A model generated the notes under the pieces. That model was not told the DNA's origin and made no database searches. It saw only the letters and a program-made list of their open reading frames with translations. This document shows, piece after piece, positions 1 through 5,358 of a DNA stretch of 6,379 nt. The number at the start of each line of letters is the position of its first letter. Positions within the stretch are counted from its first letter, which is position 1. The stretch comes from Chloroflexi bacterium RBG_19FT_COMBO_55_16 (lineage in GTDB: Bacteria > Chloroflexota > Anaerolineae > Anaerolineales > UBA4823), in assembly GCA_001795335.1 (NCBI GenBank), contig MGOK01000098.1, positions 357 through 6,735 of the forward strand. The letters run 5' to 3'. A program made the position numbers and the translations under genes.

Positions 1-1
1 C

Positions 2-985
2 CTGAGCAAGCAGGTCGGTCCTCACCCTCGCCGACAGGAGATGCGCATCGCCGAGATACTCGACTTGCCCTGCCGGGAAGCCTGCGACATGGATGTGCCG
101 CGCTTCCAGGCGACTGCCCGGATTCGCGATTCACTCAACCGCATATTACGCGAAGAAGGCGACGACTTCTGGGTGGTTGACGAGAATGGATTGTACGTAG
201 GAGTTTGTCGCCAGCGGGGAGTGCTCAACCCGCCGCGCTTACGCTTGATTTTGGTGGATCACAACGAGCCCAGCCAGGCAGTGGGTTCTTTAGAGGAAGC
301 CGAATTGGTGGAGATCCTTGACCACCACCGTTTAGGGACTTCCTCGACACATGTCCCCATCCGCTTCACGATCGATGTCGTCGGCAGCACGAGCACCCTG
401 GTCTCGGAACGGATTGAGGAGGCAGGCTTGAGCGCGCCGCCAGACCTGGCTGGCCTGCTATTGGCAGGTTTGCTTTCGGATACGCTAATCCTGTCTTCGC
501 CCACTACCACCGAGCGGGACCGGCAGGCGGCGGAACGGCTGGAACGCTGGGCGCTGGTGAAGGGAGGACCTTTGGTGGATGAGACGCTGCGTTCGTTCGG
601 CGAGGGTGTCTTGCGGGCTGGATCGGGCTTGGCCAGCCGTCAGCCAGACGAAGTGGTCAGGACGGACATCAAGGTGTACGAAGCTGGGGGTGTGAATTTT
701 GCCATTGCCCAGGCTGAAGTCACCGATTTGCTTCAATTGAATGAGCATCTCCAGCAGTTGCACAAGGCGCTGTGTGACCTGCGAGACAGGCGCGGCTTAG
801 ATTTTGCTATGTTGATGGTGACGGATGTGGTGCGTGGCTCAAGCCGGTTGTTGTTAACCGATGATCTGCCTGTATTGAGCGAGATGCCTTACCCGCGCCA
901 GGCGGACGGAACTTTTCTTGCCGAAGGTGTTGTCTCTCGCAAGAAGCAATTGTTGCCTGGAATTTTAGGCTTGTTGGAAAGTTAA
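2..985 (+). CDS. ppaC: CBS-domain manganese-dependent inorganic pyrophosphatase (family II), 5'-truncated
   Basis: Family II pyrophosphatases are cytoplasmic enzymes that hydrolyse pyrophosphate to phosphate at a Mn/Co cluster. The frame is open from base 2, so the gene begins left of the window. The Met at 41 lies at the start of a CBS domain and is not taken as the start. Numbering from that Met, residues about 1-63 form a CBS domain (core FWVVDENGLYVGV), followed by the diagnostic LNP-to-LVDHNE junction. Metal and phosphate ligand motifs are DHN (73-75), DHH (94-96), GSTST (115-119) and SD (146-147). The C-terminal DHHA2 domain closes with SRKKQ (299-303), the substrate-binding Arg/Lys motif. 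The missing N-terminus should hold the first DHH-domain strand with its GH...PD.D motif and probably another CBS domain. Known CBS-PPases are regulated by adenine nucleotides; that is family knowledge, not visible here. All visible catalytic motifs are intact. A 78-base gap separates it from the next gene, so it may not belong to that operon. Confidence 0.93.
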   Translation: MSKQVGPHPRRQEMRIAEILDLPCREACDMDVPRFQATARIRDSLNRILREEGDDFWVVDENGLYVGVCRQRGVLNPPRLRLILVDHNEPSQAVGSLEEAELVEILDHHRLGTSSTHVPIRFTIDVVGSTSTLVSERIEEAGLSAPPDLAGLLLAGLLSDTLILSSPTTTERDRQAAERLERWALVKGGPLVDETLRSFGEGVLRAGSGLASRQPDEVVRTDIKVYEAGGVNFAIAQAEVTDLLQLNEHLQQLHKALCDLRDRRGLDFAMLMVTDVVRGSSRLLLTDDLPVLSEMPYPRQADGTFLAEGVVSRKKQLLPGILGLLES

Positions 986-1063
986 TTTGGAATTTTCTGG
1001 AGTACAGACGTCCTCAGCTGGCCAGAGCCACGAAAGTTATCCATCCGATCCAGCGAATCGCAA

Positions 1064-1840
1064 ATGAAGTCGATCTATCAGGTTCTCGTTGAGTTAGAAG
1101 CGAACAATCAGCCAGCGGCTTTATGTACTATCGCGAGCAGCCAGGGCTCCACACCACGCCATGTTGGCAGTAAGATGATCGTCTATCAGGATGGGCGTAT
1201 CTTTGGCACAGTTGGGGGCGGTGAGCTGGAGAGCCGTGTCCTGGCCACAGCCCTGGAAGCGATCCAGGATGGCAAGCCACGCTTGTTGTCATACAATTTG
1301 GCTGACCCGCAGCGCGGTGACCCTGGCGTTTGCGGCGGGCAGGTGGAGGTTTTTGTGGAACCGATTCTTCCAAAACCGACCCTGGTGGTGGTAGGCGCCG
1401 GGCATGTAGGTAAGGCTGTCGCGCATCTGGCTCACTGGCTGGGATTTCACGTGGTTGTCAGCGACGATCGGCCTGAACTATGTTCACCGGAGTCCGTTCC
1501 AGAAGCGGACGAATTTATAACCGGTCCCCTGGTAGAACTCCCCCAGCATATAAGCATCACTTCTTGGACGTATCTGGTACTTACCACGCGCAACGTCACT
1601 ATTGATGTCCCTGGTCTACCGGCATTATTGGAGACTCCCGCAGCTTATATTGGCGTGATTGGGTCAAAACGACGGTGGGCAACGACCGTGGAGATGTTGC
1701 GAGAAGCTGGGGTGGCTGAGGAGCAGCTTGCCCGCGTCCACTCGCCGATGGGGCTCGAGATCAAGGCCGAGACGCCCGAGGAGATCGCCGTCAGCATCAT
1801 GGCCGAGATTATTAAAGAGCGGAGGCAGCATGTGGCGTGA
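1064..1840 (+). CDS. xdhC: XdhC/CoxI family molybdenum hydroxylase maturation protein
   Basis: XdhC-type proteins bind molybdenum cofactor, assist its sulfuration and deliver it to xanthine-dehydrogenase-family enzymes in the cytoplasm. The 258-residue protein has the full two-domain layout. The N-terminal XdhC/CoxI domain (about 10-100) has GSTPR (28-32), VGGGELE (50-56) and the CGG motif (90-92) ahead of VEVFVEP. The C-terminal Rossmann domain (about 105-250) has the dinucleotide-type loop GAGHVG (111-116), then TTRN (174-177), GVIGSKRR (197-204) and the closing HSPMGLEI segment (226-233). The length is normal for short XdhC proteins. The ATG at 1064 gives the expected N-terminus, but no convincing Shine-Dalgarno precedes it, unlike the downstream genes. 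I see no clear promoter boxes or terminator in the 986-1063 gap. Its 3' end overlaps the next gene by 11 bases. A CoxI-like role for another hydroxylase is possible, since the substrate enzyme is not defined here. Confidence 0.93.
   Translation: MKSIYQVLVELEANNQPAALCTIASSQGSTPRHVGSKMIVYQDGRIFGTVGGGELESRVLATALEAIQDGKPRLLSYNLADPQRGDPGVCGGQVEVFVEPILPKPTLVVVGAGHVGKAVAHLAHWLGFHVVVSDDRPELCSPESVPEADEFITGPLVELPQHISITSWTYLVLTTRNVTIDVPGLPALLETPAAYIGVIGSKRRWATTVEMLREAGVAEEQLARVHSPMGLEIKAETPEEIAVSIMAEIIKERRQHVA
1821..1825 (+). promoter_or_regulatory. Shine-Dalgarno for the FAD/[2Fe-2S] fusion gene
   Basis: GGAGG lies inside the end of xdhC, four bases before the ATG at 1830. It decides the start of the next gene, whose frame is open much further upstream. 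The spacing is short, and the start overlaps the xdhC stop by 11 bases, which suggests translational coupling. Confidence 0.6.
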
Positions 1841-3257
1841 ATATTTCAACGTAGCTAACATTGCAGAAGTAGTCCAAATCCTTGCTCTACGGGGGCCTCG
1901 GGCACGCATTATTGCCGGGGGGACGGACTTGATCCTGGAGATCGAGCGGGGAGTCCGGAGGGATATTGAGACATTAATCGACGTATCGCGCCTCCCTAAC
2001 CTGGATCGGATAGGCCTGGATGAAGATGAGATCATTCATTTGGGGCCGTTGGTGACCCACAACCACTGCGTCGCTTCGCAGTTGATTGTCGAAAGAGCGT
2101 TCCCATTGGCCTTAGCAGCCTGGGAAGTCGGTGCACCGCAGATTCGCAGCCGTGGCACTGTGGCAGGTAACCTGATTACAGCTTCTCCAGCCAACGACAC
2201 GATTCCACCTCTCCTGGCGCTAGGAGCTAAAGTAACCTTGCTTTCCGAGGCAAGTGAAAGGGTTGTACCTTTACGCGATTTCTATCTTGGTGTGCGCAAA
2301 ACAGTGATGCGACCGGACGAGATGTTGGTAGATATTTCTTTCCCGGCGATGAATGGCGATCAGGTCGGCACGTTTATCAAGTTGGGTTTGCGTCGAGCGC
2401 AGGCGATCTCTGTGGTAAACATGGCGATCCTCTTAACGTTGGCGGATAAACCGGGGCGCAAGGTGGAGCGAGCAAGGATCACCCTGGGATCTGTAGCGCC
2501 AACTGTCATTCATGCTCAACAGGCTGAAGCTTACCTGGTAGGACGCGAGCTGGACTTTGAAACGATCGAGATAGCAGCCAAATTGGCTGAAGCCGAGTCA
2601 CAACCGATCGATGATGTACGCGCATCCCGGGATTACCGGCGGGAAATGGTGCGTGTTTGCACCCTCCGGGGGTTGCGTGATTTGGCGGCGAACGTTCAGC
2701 GAAGTGAATTTCCGGCTCAACCGGTGATGTTGTGGGGTCAGAATTACCTGGAAAAAGAAACCTTCCACTCTGAAAGCACACACCACGCGGCAGGTTCCCC
2801 CATTGTCACCCGCATCAATAGAAGAGAGTATACTTTTAATAGCGGACATGATAAGACATTATTGCGATTATTGCGGGAGGAAGCCGGGTTGATCGGGACA
2901 AAGGAAGGCTGTGCCGAAGGGGAATGCGGCGCGTGTACGGTCTTCCTGGATGGGGTTGCGGTGATGAGTTGCATGGTACCTGCACCCCGCGCCCACGCGG
3001 CCGAGATTTTCACTATTGAGGGATTAGCTAAAGACGGTCAACTCCACCCTGTTCAGCAAGCTTTTATTGAGGAAGGCGCAGTACAGTGCGGCTATTGTAC
3101 ACCGGGCTTCTTAATGTCAGCAGCCAAACTTCTAGAGGAACGTCCGAAACCGACAGGTGATGAGATCCGGCAAGCGATTACTGGTAACTTGTGCCGCTGC
3201 ACCGGTTACTACAAAATCATTTCAGCGATCGAACGTGCCAGCCAGCTTAATCCATAG
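1830..3257 (+). CDS. Fused FAD-binding and [2Fe-2S] subunits of a xanthine dehydrogenase/CO dehydrogenase-family molybdenum hydroxylase
   Basis: This 475-residue protein joins two electron-transfer modules that are usually separate subunits. Residues 1 to about 285 are a FAD-binding domain of the CoxM/XdhB type. FAD loops are AGGTDL (29-34) and GTVAGNLITASPANDTIP (109-126), and a CO-dehydrogenase flavoprotein C-terminal part follows at about 175-285. After a linker (about 286-325), residues 326-475 are a complete CoxS/XdhA-type iron-sulfur module. It has the plant-ferredoxin cluster C361, C366, C369, C381 (CX4CX2CX11C) and the helical-domain cluster C420, C423, C455, C457 (CX2C-X31-CXC), with QCGYCTPGF and LCRCTGYY. 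In such enzymes electrons leave the Mo site through both clusters to FAD. The frame is open across the linker, and no ribosome-binding site appears near the Met at residue 300, so I read a true fusion. The domain order is FAD then Fe-S. The substrate cannot be told without the Mo subunit, so no gene symbol is given. Confidence 0.93.
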   Translation: MWREYFNVANIAEVVQILALRGPRARIIAGGTDLILEIERGVRRDIETLIDVSRLPNLDRIGLDEDEIIHLGPLVTHNHCVASQLIVERAFPLALAAWEVGAPQIRSRGTVAGNLITASPANDTIPPLLALGAKVTLLSEASERVVPLRDFYLGVRKTVMRPDEMLVDISFPAMNGDQVGTFIKLGLRRAQAISVVNMAILLTLADKPGRKVERARITLGSVAPTVIHAQQAEAYLVGRELDFETIEIAAKLAEAESQPIDDVRASRDYRREMVRVCTLRGLRDLAANVQRSEFPAQPVMLWGQNYLEKETFHSESTHHAAGSPIVTRINRREYTFNSGHDKTLLRLLREEAGLIGTKEGCAEGECGACTVFLDGVAVMSCMVPAPRAHAAEIFTIEGLAKDGQLHPVQQAFIEEGAVQCGYCTPGFLMSAAKLLEERPKPTGDEIRQAITGNLCRCTGYYKIISAIERASQLNP

Positions 3258-3261
3258 GAGG
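3256..3261 (+). promoter_or_regulatory. Shine-Dalgarno for the small membrane protein gene
   Basis: A perfect AGGAGG overlaps the TAG stop of the fusion gene (3255-3257) and sits six bases before the ATG at 3268. It selects that ATG over the out-of-frame ATG at 3264, which would encode only three codons before a stop. Confidence 0.8.
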
Positions 3262-3267
3262 CCATGG

Positions 3268-3630
3268 ATGAGTAAATACAACCGACCCTATTTGAACCCG
3301 GCTGCGAAACCAAGGCCGTGGCGGATACATCCAATCTGGCGAGGGATCGGATGCCTGATATTGATCTTGCTCCCGATCATCGCCTTCTCCGGGGCGAAGT
3401 TGTTGGTGCAGGAGAATTCCAGGCAGAATTGGGTAGCCATCCCGAAGGAGTTGGCAGGTTCGATCGCTGTCCCAACCATCGGTCGAGTCCTCTATGCTGA
3501 CCTGGCGGTGATGATCATCCTACTCGTCATTGGATTTGGTCTGCTGACAGTGCTTTATGCCTTGATGTTCCGCTTGTTTGGTCCCCCAACCTACGGGCCA
3601 TTGGATGCTCCTCCTCAGAGGAGAGGGTGA
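3268..3630 (+). CDS. Small two-helix membrane protein of unknown function
   Basis: I do not recognise a characterised family. The 120-residue protein starts with a basic, proline-rich N-terminus (about 1-25, with KPRPWRIHPIWRG), followed by a hydrophobic segment at about 26-45 and a second at about 75-103. Between them is a loop of about 30 residues. The tail is short and polar, rich in Gly and Pro, with GPPTYGPLDAPP at about 105-116. The positive-inside rule favours both ends in the cytoplasm and the loop outside, but this is a prediction. There is no cleavable signal peptide pattern and no Cys or His cluster for a cofactor; the only Cys (29) is in the first helix. The tail resembles hypothetical membrane proteins I associate with Anaerolineae. 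A gap of 10 bases after the molybdenum-hydroxylase fusion gene and 6 before the next gene places it inside the operon. It could be a membrane anchor or partner for either neighbour. Confidence 0.8.
   Translation: MSKYNRPYLNPAAKPRPWRIHPIWRGIGCLILILLPIIAFSGAKLLVQENSRQNWVAIPKELAGSIAVPTIGRVLYADLAVMIILLVIGFGLLTVLYALMFRLFGPPTYGPLDAPPQRRG
3624..3630 (+). promoter_or_regulatory. Shine-Dalgarno for the 573-residue protein gene
   Basis: A purine-rich run (AGAGGAGAGGG, 3617-3627) continues into AGGGTGA at 3624-3630, which contains the stop of the small membrane protein gene. It lies six bases before the ATG at 3637. Stop and ribosome-binding site overlap, as at the junction before it. Confidence 0.65.
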
Positions 3631-3636
3631 GCGACC

Positions 3637-5358
3637 ATGGAACGGACGGTGCCCAGCACGGCTTCAGAGGATATAGATCTATACCAACGGACATATTATT
3701 CTTTGCTGCGTTCTACGGCTGAAGTACAAATTCGCACGCTGGAGGAAGCCCATGCCAGAATGAAATCGTTGTTGCATGCAGGGGCGCGTGAACCAGCTCC
3801 AGATTTATCAGCGTTTATTTACTGCCTGCTCCGCCTGCCGCTGTGTATGGACATGGTCGAGCTGATTGTGTTAGGGCAGAGTACATCCGTTTTTGAGCGC
3901 AGAGGTTTTGGTAATGTCGAATCCTGGATGCAGGTCGTTGCCCCTGCCAGGAGACGGCGGTGTTTTTTTAATGGCAAAGATACTCTTGCCTGTTTCATCG
4001 CTAGCCGGACGGATATTGACGATGTGATCCCTATCCTGACAGCGTACCAGATCGAATGGAATAAGCTCCATTCTTTTCTTCAATTGTTGCCGGATTCGAT
4101 TAACTTATCAAACCTGAGTGAAGATGATGCTTCCCTGGCAGTAGTAGCCGAGGCGCTCAAGATTTCGTTGGATGATCTTACCCAATTGGAAATTATTTGG
4201 GGGTCAGATTTCACATACAATTTAGAAAAAATCGCCTCCCGGCCGTGCAACTTGCGCGTCTTGTTGCTCAGCGGTTCGCTGAGCGAATACTGGCGTGCCA
4301 CGCGCATCTGGTGGGAGAATATCGAGGAATCCTTCCCTGAATTGCGTGAAAGGCCAGTGTATTTTATTTCAAGTAATCCGCACAGTGTGGTAAATCTCCT
4401 CTCAGGTTTCGCACTCCAACTCAAGAATGAATTGATCGCTTACCTGGAACAACCAGGGAATGATGCGTTATTGAATGAATGGGAAGAGATCAGGGCCGCA
4501 AGAGTGCCCTCCAGCCAGGAGAATTTCCTGTACTATGTCCTAAAGAAATACCAACGAACGCAGCCGAGCCGGCACTTGGAAAAGCAGTTACCCGCCCACG
4601 AGAAGGCGTGCGGCATCTTGCGCATTCCCAGCGAGCACAGTTTCGATTTGGAAGGGCAAGTGATCGAGCTTTCTCACCTGAATCGGGATTGGTTGGATCC
4701 ACGCCTGGATGACGACTTCTCCTATCTGTCTGATAGTGAGGCGTTGATTCTAAATATCGATTACCCATTAGGGATGGCGGCATATAATATCCTCTCCAAA
4801 GTTGCGGAGCATGTCGGCGAAATCCTGGGCGTTTACGTAACAGGGAAGGCAGCCACGTTGAACGGCGTGATTGGCGATGTAATGATCCCTAACGTGGTGC
4901 ACGACGAGCAATCCCGCAATACATATCTGTTCCCAAATGCGTTTTCTTCAGCGGATGTTGCCCCGTTTGTCGTATTTGGCACCGTCCTGGATAACCAGAA
5001 AGCGGTATGTGTACGCGGGACGTTCCTGCAAAACACAAACTATATGGATGTCTTTTACAGAGAAGGTTACACAGATATCGAGATGGAGGCCGGGCCTTAT
5101 TTATCAGCGGTCTACGAGATGTTTCGCCCTCAACGCCACCCGGTAAATGAAGTTGTCAATCTTTACGGGCTGCCTTTTGACCTGGGCATCCTGCACTATG
5201 CTTCCGATACACCGCTCAGCAAAAGCAGGAATCTAGGTGCAGGGAGTCTTTCTTACTTTGGGATGGACGCCACTTATGGGGTTACTCTGGCGATCCTGCG
5301 CAGAATTTTCCACCTGGAAAGATCGCGCCTTCAAAATCGACGCAGCCCCCGCGGGTAG
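3637..5358 (+). CDS. Large uncharacterised protein with a probable nucleoside phosphorylase/nucleosidase-like C-terminal domain
   Basis: No characterised family is recognised for the whole 573-residue protein; it may belong to a DUF-type family. No signal peptide or membrane helix is evident, so it is probably cytoplasmic. Residues about 15-150 look helical and contain PILTAYQIEWNKLH (132-145). A middle segment begins with an alpha/beta-like strand (RVLLLSG, 207-213) and holds VYFISSNPHSVVNLLSGF (241-258). The C-terminal part (about 365-560) carries features of the purine nucleoside phosphorylase/nucleosidase superfamily. These are a strand-turn YVTGKAATLNG (400-410) followed by GDVMIP (413-418), an IEMEAG motif (481-486) like the ribose-binding Met-Glu of that fold, and HYASDTP (520-526) where the catalytic Asp of the superfamily would fall (D524). 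The spacing from EME to SD is about 40 residues, versus about 23 in MTA/SAH nucleosidase or DeoD, so an insertion or another function is possible. It is the last gene of the four-gene run and overlaps the opposing rsmF-like gene by 28 bases. Confidence 0.85.
   Translation: MERTVPSTASEDIDLYQRTYYSLLRSTAEVQIRTLEEAHARMKSLLHAGAREPAPDLSAFIYCLLRLPLCMDMVELIVLGQSTSVFERRGFGNVESWMQVVAPARRRRCFFNGKDTLACFIASRTDIDDVIPILTAYQIEWNKLHSFLQLLPDSINLSNLSEDDASLAVVAEALKISLDDLTQLEIIWGSDFTYNLEKIASRPCNLRVLLLSGSLSEYWRATRIWWENIEESFPELRERPVYFISSNPHSVVNLLSGFALQLKNELIAYLEQPGNDALLNEWEEIRAARVPSSQENFLYYVLKKYQRTQPSRHLEKQLPAHEKACGILRIPSEHSFDLEGQVIELSHLNRDWLDPRLDDDFSYLSDSEALILNIDYPLGMAAYNILSKVAEHVGEILGVYVTGKAATLNGVIGDVMIPNVVHDEQSRNTYLFPNAFSSADVAPFVVFGTVLDNQKAVCVRGTFLQNTNYMDVFYREGYTDIEMEAGPYLSAVYEMFRPQRHPVNEVVNLYGLPFDLGILHYASDTPLSKSRNLGAGSLSYFGMDATYGVTLAILRRIFHLERSRLQNRRSPRG
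4266..4284 (+). repeat. Perfect 8-bp inverted repeat inside the 573-residue gene
   Basis: GCTCAGCG and CGCTGAGC flank a three-base GTT loop and could form a tight mRNA hairpin. It encodes the Leu-Ser-Gly-Ser-Leu-Ser stretch after the RVLLLSG strand. There is no T-run after it, so it is not a terminator candidate. It may simply reflect the codons used. Confidence 0.5.

Noticed and set aside
41..43. ATG at 41 as start of the pyrophosphatase
   Set aside because: The frame is open to the window edge, and a start here would remove the first part of the catalytic DHH domain that all family II pyrophosphatases need.
1659..1829. In-frame upstream extension of the FAD/[2Fe-2S] fusion
   Set aside because: The extension is Arg/Trp-rich, lies entirely within xdhC in another frame and has no homology-like features. 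The FAD domain begins naturally at the Met at 1830 after GGAGG.
1664..2035. Antisense frame of 123 codons opposite xdhC and the fusion gene
   Set aside because: Its composition is that of a shadow frame, and it covers two well-supported genes on the other strand.
1830..3257. Calling the fusion a carbon monoxide dehydrogenase (CoxM/CoxS)
   Set aside because: The FAD and Fe-S modules are shared by all molybdenum hydroxylases; substrate is set by the Mo subunit, which is absent.
3264..3275. Minimal ORF ATG-GAT-GAG-TAA overlapping the start of the membrane protein gene
   Set aside because: It is only three codons and two bases from the Shine-Dalgarno; the ATG at 3268 has the right spacing and opens a 120-codon frame.
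4080..4424. Antisense frame of 114 codons inside the 573-residue gene
   Set aside because: No recognisable motifs and no ribosome-binding site; the sense frame is continuous and domain-like.
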